DNA of 64,000 bases from Actinacidiphila oryziradicis. Its GTDB lineage: Bacteria; Actinomycetota; Actinomycetes; Streptomycetales; Streptomycetaceae. Positions 55,591 through 63,815 of the stretch are shown one piece after another. The notes beneath the pieces were generated by a model. It made no database searches. It was not told the origin of the DNA and saw nothing but the letters and a program-made list of their open reading frames with translations. Both the position numbers and the translations under genes were made by a program. Numbering within the stretch: position 1 is the first letter of the stretch; each line of letters opens with the position of its first letter. The DNA is taken from contig NZ_SUMC01000026.1 in the NCBI RefSeq assembly GCF_005047355.1, positions 62,001 to 126,000 of the forward strand. The letters run 5' to 3'.

Positions 55591-55919
55591 TCGCCCCGGC
55601 GGCCGCACCGGTTCCGCCGCCTGCCGACACGGTCCGGACGCCCCGGCGGGGCGGCGCCGGCGGGCGCGGGCGCGGCGTGGTCCACCTGCGTGAAGTTTCT
55701 GCTGCCGGGCGGGCGGGGCAGCGGCGGGCGACGGCGCGGCTCAGCGCCGCGCAGCGGCCCTGGCCTGCGGCGGAAGGGCGAGTTTGCGCCATGCGCCCCC
55801 GCGTGCTTCTTTGCACCAAGCTATGCGTTGGACCACAAAGTTATGATCCGTTGCCGAGGGTGGGTAATAAGCGTGTGGCAACTGCTGTCGTGACCCTGAG
55901 GACCTGGAGGTGAGCCGCT
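55591..55919. other. Intergenic region between element B and the small membrane protein
   Basis: About 330 bases. G/C-rich at first with no gene. From about 55815 it is A/T-richer and probably contains the promoter of the gene at 55920; I could not define the -35/-10 pair. Confidence 0.4.
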
Positions 55920-56114
55920 GTGGCGCTTTCGATTTCGGCGGTGCTGCTGCTGATCATCGTGGTGTTCCTGCTGGTCCGGAAGTCCGGACTGAAGGCGGGG
56001 CACGCGGTGGTTTGTGTACTGCTTGGCTTCTATCTTGCGAGCTCGACCTTCGCCCCGACGATCACACAGCTCACCAACAGCGTTGCGGGGATGATCGGGA
56101 ACTTCAAGTTCTGA
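55920..56114 (+). CDS. Small two-helix membrane protein upstream of mshB
   Basis: A 64-residue protein with two hydrophobic helices (about 3-19, SISAVLLLIIVVFLLVR, and 28-46, AVVCVLLGFYLASS). A short polar tail (IGNFKF) follows. GGAGGTGA lies 6-13 nt before the GTG start. It precedes mshB by 26 nt. Function unknown. Confidence 0.8.
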   Translation: MALSISAVLLLIIVVFLLVRKSGLKAGHAVVCVLLGFYLASSTFAPTITQLTNSVAGMIGNFKF

Positions 56115-56127
56115 GGTACGGGCGCCG

Positions 56128-56133
56128 TAGGCT
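56128..56133 (+). promoter_or_regulatory. Putative -10 box of a leaderless mshB transcript
   Basis: TAGGCT ends 7 nt before the mshB ATG, putting the transcription start at or beside it. The AGGAG only 1 nt from the ATG is too close to act as a normal ribosome site. A weak -35 (TCAAGT at 56104) is 18 nt upstream. Confidence 0.45.
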
Positions 56134-56140
56134 CAGGAGC

Positions 56141-56998
56141 ATGAAGCGTCTCCTGCTTGTGCACGCCCATCCCGATGACGAGTCGATCGGCAATGGTGCC
56201 ACCATGGCCAAGTACGCGGCCGATGGCGCCCTTGTCACCTTGGTGACCTGCACGCTTGGCGAAGAGGGCGAGGTGATCCCGCCGGAGCTGGCGCACCTCG
56301 CCGCCGACCGTGAGGACACCCTGGGCACCTATCGCATCGGCGAGCTGGCCGCGGCCATGGCCGAACTCGGGGTGACCGACCACCGGTTCCTCGGCGGGCC
56401 GGGCCGGTACCGCGACTCCGGAATGATGGGCCTCGCGCAGAACGAGCACCCCGCCGCCTTCTGGCAGGCGGACGTGGAGGAGGCGGCGGGGCATCTGGTC
56501 GAGGTGATACGTGAGGTGCGGCCACAGGTTCTGGTGACGTACGACCCGAACGGCGGATACGGCCACCCGGACCACATCCAGGCGCACCGGGTCGCGATGA
56601 GGGCTGCCGAGCTGACCCCGGACATCGTGCGGAAGGTGTACTGGAACTGCATTCCGCGCTCGGTGGTCGAGCAGGGTTTCGCGCGGCTGCGGGCGCAGGG
56701 GAAGAAGATCCCGTTCGAGGGGATCGCCTCGGTGGACGACGTGCCGGGGCTCGTGGCCGACTCCGAGGTGACGGCGGTCATCGACGGGGCGGGCGAGTAC
56801 TCGCGGCAGAAGGAGGCGGCCATGCGCGCGCACGCCTCCCAGATCGCGGTGGACGGACCGTTCTTCGCGCTCTCGAACGACCTCGGGCAGCCGATGTTCG
56901 GGGCGGAGCACTACCAACTGGTCCGGGGCACCAAGGGCGGCGACCCCGAGGACGACCTGTTCGCGGGGATCCCGGGGCTGGAGACCGGTGATGAGTGA
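56141..56998 (+). CDS. mshB: N-acetyl-GlcN-inositol deacetylase, mycothiol biosynthesis
   Basis: A 285-residue zinc deacetylase of the LmbE/PIG-L family that removes acetate from GlcNAc-inositol in mycothiol synthesis. Zinc ligands are in AHPDDE (His, Asp) near residue 10 and GHPDH near 150. Conserved MshB segments include FLGGPGRYRDSGMMG and NGGYGHPDHIQAHRV. Length fits MshB rather than the conjugate amidase Mca, though these paralogues are close. It overlaps the next membrane-protein gene by 8 nt. Confidence 0.88.
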   Translation: MKRLLLVHAHPDDESIGNGATMAKYAADGALVTLVTCTLGEEGEVIPPELAHLAADREDTLGTYRIGELAAAMAELGVTDHRFLGGPGRYRDSGMMGLAQNEHPAAFWQADVEEAAGHLVEVIREVRPQVLVTYDPNGGYGHPDHIQAHRVAMRAAELTPDIVRKVYWNCIPRSVVEQGFARLRAQGKKIPFEGIASVDDVPGLVADSEVTAVIDGAGEYSRQKEAAMRAHASQIAVDGPFFALSNDLGQPMFGAEHYQLVRGTKGGDPEDDLFAGIPGLETGDE

Positions 56999-57377
56999 GC
57001 GCGGGCGCGCCGCGCGGATCGTGTCGTACGTGGTGCTCGGGGTGTTCGGCGCGGTCGTCGCCGTGGCCGGGGCGCTGGTGCAGGACGGGTGGTTCCCGGG
57101 CGGGCTGCTGCTGGCGCTGGCGGGTTGCGCGGGGCTGTTCTACGGGGGCACGAAACTCACCGGGACCCGGGTGGGGGCGGTGGTGCCGGCCGGGGTGTGG
57201 CTGGTGACAGTGATGTTCCTGAGCTCGACCCGGCCGGAGGGTGACTTCCTCTTCGCGAACAGCATCAGCCCGTACGCATATCTGCTGGGCGGATCCATGG
57301 CCGGCGTGATCTCCGCCACGCTCTCCGGCCCCGGCCTGCTGGGGCCGCCGGGAGCACGACGGCCGGGGGCAGGATAG
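56991..57377 (+). CDS. Four-helix membrane protein (DUF6113-like)
   Basis: A 128-residue protein with four hydrophobic helices (about 10-30, 34-52, 60-77 and 92-115), and the FLSSTRPEGDF loop between the third and fourth. The ATG at 56991 overlaps the end of mshB, so the two are coupled; a GTG one codon earlier is possible. Genes of this type commonly follow mshB in Streptomyces. Function unknown. Confidence 0.78.
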   Translation: MSERGRAARIVSYVVLGVFGAVVAVAGALVQDGWFPGGLLLALAGCAGLFYGGTKLTGTRVGAVVPAGVWLVTVMFLSSTRPEGDFLFANSISPYAYLLGGSMAGVISATLSGPGLLGPPGARRPGAG

Positions 57378-57673
57378 CGGCCGGGCCCTTGAGGCGGGGC
57401 ATTTCGCCGCAAAAGCAGTCGTGTACGTAGTGCGGTGAGACGCTGTCGTGTTGAACGCGTACCCTCTGACATCCATCCGGCTCCGGGCGATCCGTAGGAT
57501 CCGTAGGATCAGTAGCCCGGACCGGCGGATGGCGTCGGGTAATTCCCGTCGGTGGGGTTGGCCAACCCCTCGGCGGCGGGCCTCCAGTTGGCGTTGCCCA
57601 GTATGGTGGTGCCGCCGGCGAGCCGCCTGGGGATGGCCGTGACGGGTGGCGAAGCAAACCGGGAGAACCTGCC

Positions 57674-59635
57674 TTGAGCCGTGAAACTGACAGTCCGTCC
57701 TCGGGCCCGCAGGGGCGTGGCGGTGCCGCGTACCCGTCAGGGACCCAGCCGTACGGAACCCGCCCGTTTCCGTCGCTGCACCCGCAGGAGCGGCCACGGG
57801 ACGGTGAGGGGCCGGCCGATGCCGCGGCGCCCGCCGCGGACGAGCCCAGGACCGAGACCACACTGACCACCCGGGTACGGATCAACATCCCCGGGTCCCG
57901 GCCGATCCCGCCGGTCGTCGTACGTACGACTGTCGAGGGAGCGGGAACGGGAGCGGGAACCGGACCGGGTGCCATGGACGGCGAGAGCGTCCAGCCGGCC
58001 GCCGAGACGACGGCACTCCCGTCCGACTGGTCGGTCGGCGGTGGCTTCGTTCCGGCCCCCGCCGCGCCCGCTTCGGCCGCCCCCGCACCGGCCCCGGCCG
58101 CCCCGCCCGCGGCGGCGGACGGCGGGAAGCCGCCCAGCGACTGGTTCGCCCCGCGCAGGTCGGCCACGCCCGCCTATGGGACCCCGATGGACCCGGCTCC
58201 GGCTCCGCAGGCACTTCAGGCTGCTCAGGCCCCGGACGCCACGCAGCCGATGAGCCTAGACGACATCGCCGGGCCGCCCCCCGCCATCGGGCAGCGGCCG
58301 TCGATCCCGTATCTGAACGACCCCACCTCCGACGGCGACCGGACCGGCCCCTTCGGCTCCCCGGTCGGCTATCCCCCCGGCCCCCGGACCCCCCAAACGG
58401 GCGGTCCCACCGCCCCGCCGGCCGCCGGCCCCGGTGCCGGTACGCCGTTTCCCAGCTACCAGCCGCCCGCCGGGCCCACCAGCGGCCCCGTCACCGGCGA
58501 GATGCGGCTGCCCCCCGTCGGCCCGGCCGGCCCGGCCGTCCCCGCCGGCCCGACCCCCGGCCGGCGTTCCTCCGGCGACACCCTGGTCGGCGGCATCCCC
58601 GCCGTCCCCGCTGCCGCAGAGGTCCCGGCGGCCGCAGTCACCAAGCCGCAGCCGGCGGCCAAGTCCAAGGCCAGGTCCAAGAAGAAGGGCCGCTCCAAGT
58701 TCGCACTGCTCGTCGGCGCCCTGGTCTTCGTGGGCGGCGGTGCCTACAGCGCCGGGCTGCTGATGGACCACGCCGACGTCCCGGCGGGCACCACCGTCCT
58801 CGGCATCGAGATCGGCGGGAAGAGCAAGGACGAGGCCGTCAAGAGCCTCAACACCGCCCTCGGCGACCGTACGACCCGGGACATCACGCTGAAGGTCGGT
58901 ACCGGCCAGCAGAAGCTCAAGCCCGCCGCCTCGGGCCTCGGCCTCGACCTCGACACCACCGTCCGCAATGTCGCCCACCGCGACTACAACCCCGTCACCG
59001 TCATAGGCTCCCTCTTCGGCGGTACCCGCGCCGCCCAGCCCGCCTGGGTCACCGACGAGGAGAAGCTCACCGCCATGCTGGGCACCCTCGCGGGCCAGAA
59101 CAGCGGCTCCGGCTCCGACGGCATGGTCAAGTTCGTCGTCGGCACCGGCCAGGCCATCGCCGTCCCCGGCAAGGCCCACCAGTCGCTCGACGCCAAAGGC
59201 TCCGTCAGCAAGGTCATCGCCGCCTACGAACAACGCGCCCTGACCGGCCAGGACACCCCCGTCGTCCTCTCCGTCACCACCGTCCAGCCCAAGGTCACCC
59301 AGGCCAAGTTCAACGCGGCCCTCAACGGCTTCGCCAAGACCGCCATGTCGGGCAAGGTCACCCTCAACGCGGGCGGGCACCAACTCCAACTGGGCCACAT
59401 CTCGCTGCCACAGTTCCTGACGATGGTCTCGGACGGAAGCGGCAATCTCACGCCGCACTTCGACCTGCCGGCCCTCAAAGCTGTGATGTCCACCACGTTC
59501 GACGGTGTCCTCCTGCAACGCGGCAACGGCACCAAGACCGCCGTCACCCCGCAGGACGTCGTCAGCGCCATCCTCCCGGCGCTGAATACCCAGGACCAGA
59601 CCAAGAAGATCGTCACCTTCCCGAACATCGCCTAA
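57674..59635 (+). CDS. Single-pass membrane protein with extracellular PG-binding-4-like domains
   Basis: A 653-residue protein. The first 330 residues are a disordered, Pro/Ala/Gly/Thr-rich cytoplasmic region ending in a basic KSKARSKKKGRSK stretch. One transmembrane helix (about 337-357, FALLVGALVFVGGGAYSAGLL) follows. The extracellular part (360-653) starts GTTVLGIEIGGKSKDEAVKSLNTAL, resembling the repeated putative peptidoglycan-binding domain found before VanW or YkuD domains; a similar second unit starts near 530. No enzymatic domain follows. The TTG start at 57674 has GGGAG upstream; no better start exists in frame. Confidence 0.75.
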   Translation: MSRETDSPSSGPQGRGGAAYPSGTQPYGTRPFPSLHPQERPRDGEGPADAAAPAADEPRTETTLTTRVRINIPGSRPIPPVVVRTTVEGAGTGAGTGPGAMDGESVQPAAETTALPSDWSVGGGFVPAPAAPASAAPAPAPAAPPAAADGGKPPSDWFAPRRSATPAYGTPMDPAPAPQALQAAQAPDATQPMSLDDIAGPPPAIGQRPSIPYLNDPTSDGDRTGPFGSPVGYPPGPRTPQTGGPTAPPAAGPGAGTPFPSYQPPAGPTSGPVTGEMRLPPVGPAGPAVPAGPTPGRRSSGDTLVGGIPAVPAAAEVPAAAVTKPQPAAKSKARSKKKGRSKFALLVGALVFVGGGAYSAGLLMDHADVPAGTTVLGIEIGGKSKDEAVKSLNTALGDRTTRDITLKVGTGQQKLKPAASGLGLDLDTTVRNVAHRDYNPVTVIGSLFGGTRAAQPAWVTDEEKLTAMLGTLAGQNSGSGSDGMVKFVVGTGQAIAVPGKAHQSLDAKGSVSKVIAAYEQRALTGQDTPVVLSVTTVQPKVTQAKFNAALNGFAKTAMSGKVTLNAGGHQLQLGHISLPQFLTMVSDGSGNLTPHFDLPALKAVMSTTFDGVLLQRGNGTKTAVTPQDVVSAILPALNTQDQTKKIVTFPNIA

Positions 59636-59639
59636 CAGC

Positions 59640-59672
59640 GGCCCCCGGCGCGCACGCCGCGTGCCGGGGGCC
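59640..59672 (+). terminator. Terminator hairpin
   Basis: A 10-bp perfect stem (59640-59649 with 59663-59672) with a 13-nt loop, 5 nt after the stop of the membrane-anchored protein gene. No U-tract. Confidence 0.6.
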
Positions 59673-59750
59673 GGACCATGACATCCGTCACCTCCAGGAC
59701 ACGACGGCGGGCACTGCCGCCGCGCCCCGTTCCCCGGGCATGCTGATCGC

Positions 59751-60683
59751 ATGACCGCAACAGCCGTACATACGAGTACGACAGCCGCCACCACCGTGGT
59801 GAGTTTCGAGAACGTCTGCAAGAGCTTCGGCCCGGTCCACGCCGTCGCCGACCTCAGCCTCACCCTGCACCCCGGCGAGACCGTAGCCCTGCTCGGCCCC
59901 AATGGCGCGGGCAAGTCCACCGCCCTCGACCTCCTGCTCGGCCTGCGCAACGCCGACTCCGGCGCGGTCCGGGTCTTCGGTACGACGCCGCAGCAGGCGA
60001 TCACGCAGGGCAAGGTCGGCGCCATGCTGCAGAGCGGCGGTCTGATGGAGGACGTGACGGTACGGGAGATCGTCACGCTCGCCTGCGACCTGCACCCGCG
60101 TGCGCACACAGCCGACCAGGTGCTCGCCAACTCCGGCATCACCGAAATCGCCGACCGCAGGGTCAACAAGCTCTCCGGCGGCCAGGAACAGCGGGTCCGC
60201 TTCGCCCTGGCGACCGCCGGCCGCAATGAGCTGATAGTCCTCGACGAGCCCACCACCGGCATGGATGTCACCGCCCGCCAGGCCTTCTGGGCGGCGATGC
60301 GCGCCCAGGTCGCCGAGGGCCGCACCGTCCTGTTCGCGACGCACTATCTGGAGGAGGCCGACGCGATCGCCGACCGCGTCCTCGTCATGAACGGCGGCCG
60401 CCTCATCGCCGACGGCACCGCCGCCGAGATCAAGGCGCGGGCCGGCGCCCGCCGGATCGTCTTCGACCTCGACGAGCCGTTCGACGAGCAGGCCCTGCGC
60501 GGGCTCCCGCACATCGTCGGCGTCGAGATCTCCGGCCGTACGGTACGGATCCGCAGCGACGACGCCGACGCCACCGTGCACGCGATCTACGCCGCAGGGC
60601 TGTACCCGCACAGCCTGGAAGTCACGGGGCTCGGCCTTGAGCAGGCCTTCCTCGCCCTCACCGCCCAGGAGGCAGGCAAGTGA
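59751..60683 (+). CDS. ABC transporter ATP-binding protein (drug/lipid exporter type)
   Basis: A 310-residue ATPase of the CcmA/daunorubicin-resistance type: Walker A GPNGAGKST, Q-loop MLQSGGLM, signature LSGGQEQR, Walker B LIVLDEPTTGMD and switch His ATHYLEE. A 70-residue C-terminal regulatory region follows. No typical ribosome site precedes the ATG. The next gene (permease) overlaps by 4 nt. With the histidine kinase and response regulator downstream this forms a DesKR-like sensor-exporter set. Confidence 0.9.
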   Translation: MTATAVHTSTTAATTVVSFENVCKSFGPVHAVADLSLTLHPGETVALLGPNGAGKSTALDLLLGLRNADSGAVRVFGTTPQQAITQGKVGAMLQSGGLMEDVTVREIVTLACDLHPRAHTADQVLANSGITEIADRRVNKLSGGQEQRVRFALATAGRNELIVLDEPTTGMDVTARQAFWAAMRAQVAEGRTVLFATHYLEEADAIADRVLVMNGGRLIADGTAAEIKARAGARRIVFDLDEPFDEQALRGLPHIVGVEISGRTVRIRSDDADATVHAIYAAGLYPHSLEVTGLGLEQAFLALTAQEAGK

Positions 60684-61420
60684 AGACTCTGATCAAGCTG
60701 GAGATCCTGCGCGTCCTGCGCAACCGCAAGTTCATGTTCTTCTCCGTCATCTACCCGGCCGTTCTCTTCTTCCTCCTCACCTCCGGTGCCAAGTCCGACA
60801 CCAAGCTCGGGGACACCGGCATCACCACCGTCATGTACTACATGGTCGCGATGACCGCCTTCGGTGCCATGACCGCCGTTCTGCTGGGCAACTCCGAACG
60901 CATCGCCCGCGAGCGCGAGAAGGGCTGGGTCCGCCAGCTGCGCCTCACCGCGCTGCCGGGCCGCGGTTACGTCACGGCGAAGATCGCGTCGGCCGCCACC
61001 ATCAGCCTGCCGTCGATCGTCCTGGTCATGCTGGTCGCGGCAGCCCTCAAGGGCGTACGGATGGAAGCCTGGCAGTGGGGCGGGATCCTGGTGTGCACCT
61101 GGGCCGGGAGCCTTGTCTTCGCCGCCCTGGGCGTGGCCGTCGGCTATGTCGCCACCGCGGACACGGCCCGCCCCATCGCGATGCTGCTGTACTTCTCGCT
61201 GGCGATGCTCGGCGGGCTGTGGATGCCCTTCTCGATCTTCCCGCAGTGGCTGCAGCACATCGCGGAGTACCTCCCGGGCCGGCCTTACGCGGCGCTCGGC
61301 CAGGCCATCGAGTTCGGCGACGCCCCGCACCTCAGGGATGTCGCCGTGCTCCTCGTCTACCTCCTGCTCTTCGCGGGCGGCGCGGCGTGGCTGTACCGCA
61401 AGGACACCAGGAAGGCCTGA
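60680..61420 (+). CDS. ABC-2 type permease
   Basis: A 246-residue membrane protein with six helices, starting with RNRKFMFFSVIYPAVLFFLL and including the ABC-2 pattern RIAREREKGWVRQLRLTALP and MPFSIFPQWLQHIAEYLPGRPYA. It is the channel partner of the preceding ATPase; its ATG overlaps the ATPase stop (ATGA-type). Export of a drug, peptide or lipid is likely; substrate unknown. Confidence 0.9.
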   Translation: MKTLIKLEILRVLRNRKFMFFSVIYPAVLFFLLTSGAKSDTKLGDTGITTVMYYMVAMTAFGAMTAVLLGNSERIAREREKGWVRQLRLTALPGRGYVTAKIASAATISLPSIVLVMLVAAALKGVRMEAWQWGGILVCTWAGSLVFAALGVAVGYVATADTARPIAMLLYFSLAMLGGLWMPFSIFPQWLQHIAEYLPGRPYAALGQAIEFGDAPHLRDVAVLLVYLLLFAGGAAWLYRKDTRKA

Positions 61421-61424
61421 GCTT

Positions 61425-62633
61425 TTGTCCGTGACGAAGCAGTCCTGGCCGCCCTGGCGCGAGGCCGGCGCCGGCCCTTTCCTGGGCCGTTCGCCGGATG
61501 AGCGCCGCCAGGCGCTCATCAAGCTCGCCTGGATCAGCGTCTGGATGCTATATCTGGGCTCACCGATCAGCGACCTGCTCGACCGCCACCACGCCCTCCC
61601 GGCTGCCATCTGCGGCTGGGCGGGGCTCGTGGTCTTCGTCACCGGCTACCTTTCCGTGGCCCTCTTCCGCACCAACCAGCTGCGCCAGCCCGGTCGGGTG
61701 CTCGCCAGCCTCGCCTTCCTCGCGACCCTCTCCGTCGTTCTCTCCCTGACCTTCGGCGAGGCCTGGCTCGTCCTCTTCGTCTACACCGCCGTCGCCTTCG
61801 GGGCGGCGCTCCCGCCCCGACAGGCACGCTGGGCCATCACCGCTTGCGCTGGGGTCCTCGCCGGAGCCGGGGCCCTGGTCCACGCCGACAACGACCTGAT
61901 GCCCGGCCTCCTCATCCCGTGCCTGCTCAGCGGTTTGGCGATGAGCGGGGTCCGCCAGCTCGTCTTCACCATGCGCGAGCTGCGCGAGGCCCGCGAGACC
62001 ATCGCGCACTTCGCCGCCACCGAGGAACGCCTCCGTCTCGCCCGCGACCTCCACGACCTGCTCGGCCACTCCCTCTCCCTCATCACCCTCAAGAGCGAGC
62101 TCGCCGGCCGTATGCTCCCCGACCGCCTCGACGACGCCGCCGTGCAGGTCGCCGACATCGAACGGGTCAGCCGCCAGGCTCTCGTCGACGTCCGCGAAGC
62201 CGTCAGCGGCTACCGCAGGCCCACCTTCGCCGTCGAACTCGCCGGCGCCCGTACCGCCCTGCACGCCGCCGGCATCCACGCCGACCTCGAACACGCCCTC
62301 GACCCCCTCCCCGCCACCCTCGCCCCGGACGAGGAGAGCGCCCTGGCCTGGGCCGTCCGCGAAGCGGTCACCAACGTCGTACGCCACAGCCACGCCACCC
62401 GCTGCACCATCGCCCTCACGGAGGACGCGGAGAACGCCTGCCTCACCGTCAGCGACAACGGCCGGGGCCCGGATCCCTCCTCCGGCCTCGGCAACGGCCT
62501 CACCGGGCTCGACGAGCGGTTGGTGCTGGCGGGCGGCCGCCTCCGCGTCACCCCCGGCCCGGGGAGCGGCTTCGCCCTGCGGGCTTACGTCCCGCTGCGC
62601 GCGGCGCGGTCGTACTCGGCCGGGGCTGAGTAG
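61425..62633 (+). CDS. Sensor histidine kinase, NarL/DesK type
   Basis: A 402-residue membrane kinase with about five N-terminal helices (residues 35-165). HisKA_3 dimerisation domain: RLRLARDLHDLLGHSLSLI, with the phospho-accepting His in DLHD. HATPase domain: AVREAVTNVVRHSHAT, DNGRGPD and GLGNGLTGLDERL. Start: a TTG at 61425 is preferred because AGGAAGG lies about 10 nt upstream; GTG at 61431 is the alternative. It is 4 nt downstream of the permease gene. Confidence 0.9.
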   Translation: MSVTKQSWPPWREAGAGPFLGRSPDERRQALIKLAWISVWMLYLGSPISDLLDRHHALPAAICGWAGLVVFVTGYLSVALFRTNQLRQPGRVLASLAFLATLSVVLSLTFGEAWLVLFVYTAVAFGAALPPRQARWAITACAGVLAGAGALVHADNDLMPGLLIPCLLSGLAMSGVRQLVFTMRELREARETIAHFAATEERLRLARDLHDLLGHSLSLITLKSELAGRMLPDRLDDAAVQVADIERVSRQALVDVREAVSGYRRPTFAVELAGARTALHAAGIHADLEHALDPLPATLAPDEESALAWAVREAVTNVVRHSHATRCTIALTEDAENACLTVSDNGRGPDPSSGLGNGLTGLDERLVLAGGRLRVTPGPGSGFALRAYVPLRAARSYSAGAE

Positions 62634-62858
62634 TCATACTCGTGCCCCACCCCCTCGCCCCTGGCAGGCTCGCGACAACAGCCGCTCGCCCGATCGGCGC
62701 CGTGCTGTCAGTGCTACTTGCTCAGCCGGGTGCACGACCGGGCTCACGCCGCCCTCGAGGGCGGTATCGGCAGGTCCGCCGGGGAGACCGGCGCCCGGCC
62801 CTCGGCGTTCGTGGATAACGCGTCCTGATAGCGACGAACGCCTCCTGGCGCCGCGCCC

Positions 62859-62864
62859 TACGCT
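62859..62864 (+). promoter_or_regulatory. Putative -10 box of a leaderless response-regulator transcript
   Basis: TACGCT ends 7 nt before the ATG at 62872; no Shine-Dalgarno is visible. The 238-nt gap after the kinase gene is consistent with a separate promoter. Confidence 0.4.
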
Positions 62865-62871
62865 GACCCGT

Positions 62872-63510
62872 ATGACTGATCGTTACGGCGAGAGCCCCGC
62901 AGCAGGTGTACGAGTCCTTCTCGCCGAGGACCAGTCGATGGTGCGTGAGGCGCTGGCGGCGCTGCTCGGCCTGGAGCCGGACATCGACGTCGTCGCGCAG
63001 GTCGCGCGCGGCGACGAGGTCGTCGCGGCGGCCCGCGAGCACGACGTCCAGGTGGCCCTCCTCGACATCGAGATGCCGGGGATGACGGGTCTGGACGCGG
63101 CCGCGGCGCTTCGGGCCGCCCTGCCCGCCGTGAAGATCGTGGTAGTCACGACATTCGGCCGCCCCGGCTATCTGCGCCGGGCCATGGAATCCGGCGCCGA
63201 CGCCTTCCTCGTCAAGGACGCCCCCGCCTCGCAGCTGGCCGACGCGGTACGGAAAGTCCTGCGGGGCGAGCGCATCATCGACCCGGCGCTCGCCGCCGCC
63301 GCCCTCGCGGCGGGCGCGGATCCGCTGACCCAGCGCGAGCGGGATGTGCTGCGCAGGGCTGCGGGCGGGGCCGTCAACTCGGAGATCGCGCGGGCGCTGC
63401 ACCTTTCGGACGGCACCGTACGCAACTATCTCTCGACGGCCATCCAGAAGACCGGCGCCCGGAACCGTGCGGAGGCGGTGCGGATCGCCCGCGAGAAGGG
63501 CTGGCTTTGA
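62872..63510 (+). CDS. NarL/FixJ-family response regulator
   Basis: A 212-residue two-component regulator. Receiver domain (about 13-130): acidic pair in LLAEDQ, phospho-acceptor Asp in LLDIEMPG, Thr in VVVTTFG and Lys in LVKDAP. LuxR-type HTH (about 145-210): LTQRERDVLRRAAGG and SDGTVRNYLSTAIQK. Cognate of the kinase before it and probably controls the ABC exporter genes. Its TGA directly abuts the end of an IS605-type relic. Confidence 0.92.
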   Translation: MTDRYGESPAAGVRVLLAEDQSMVREALAALLGLEPDIDVVAQVARGDEVVAAAREHDVQVALLDIEMPGMTGLDAAAALRAALPAVKIVVVTTFGRPGYLRRAMESGADAFLVKDAPASQLADAVRKVLRGERIIDPALAAAALAAGADPLTQRERDVLRRAAGGAVNSEIARALHLSDGTVRNYLSTAIQKTGARNRAEAVRIAREKGWL

Positions 63511-63516
63511 CTTCCT

Positions 63517-63542
63517 CCCCGGCCTGAAGTTATCCGCCGGGG
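63517..63542. repeat. Right-end hairpin of the IS605-type relic
   Basis: A 7-bp stem (CCCCGGC at 63517-63523 with GCCGGGG at 63536-63542) and 12-nt loop inside CTTCCTCCCCGGCCTGAAG, resembling the sequence that commonly ends tnpB-bearing elements in Streptomyces. It begins within a few bases of the response-regulator stop. Confidence 0.6.
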
Positions 63543-63584
63543 ATTCCCGCCTGCTCTCACCGCGCGGGGGCGGCGGGCTGCTTC

Positions 63585-63810
63585 GGATGAGACCTCGCCG
63601 AGCCAGGCCCGCCGCGGGGTGTGCTTTGCCTCGGTGATGAGCAGCTTCGACAGGTCCCCGGTCTTCGGGAACGGCCAGCCCCTCGGAGCGGGCGGTCTCC
63701 CGCGCCCTGAGGGCGTCGTTGTAGACCACCCGCACACACCCGAACGCCCTGCCCAGGGATACACGCTGACCGGCCGTCGGGTACAGGCGGAAGCTGTACC
63801 GAAGCTGCAT
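63585..63810 (-). pseudogene. tnpB (RNA-guided nuclease) fragment, frameshifted and truncated
   Basis: From the ATG at 63810 the frame reads MQLRYSFRLYPTAGQRVSLG and FGCVRVVYNDALRARE, the standard TnpB N-terminus. Near 63675 an extra base shifts the frame; the next frame continues with PFPKTGDLSKLLITEAKHTP and WLGEVSS, also TnpB-like. Nothing after about residue 75 remains, so the RuvC and zinc-finger parts are lost. Confidence 0.8.
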
Positions 63811-63815
63811 ACCGT

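Noticed and set aside
57485..57515. Short tandem repeat of CCGTAGGAT before the PG-binding protein gene
   Set aside because: Only about two and a half units of 9 bp; too short to distinguish from chance.
62634..62871. Protein remnant between the histidine kinase and response regulator
   Set aside because: One frame is open but resembles no family and has no start; treated as a promoter gap.
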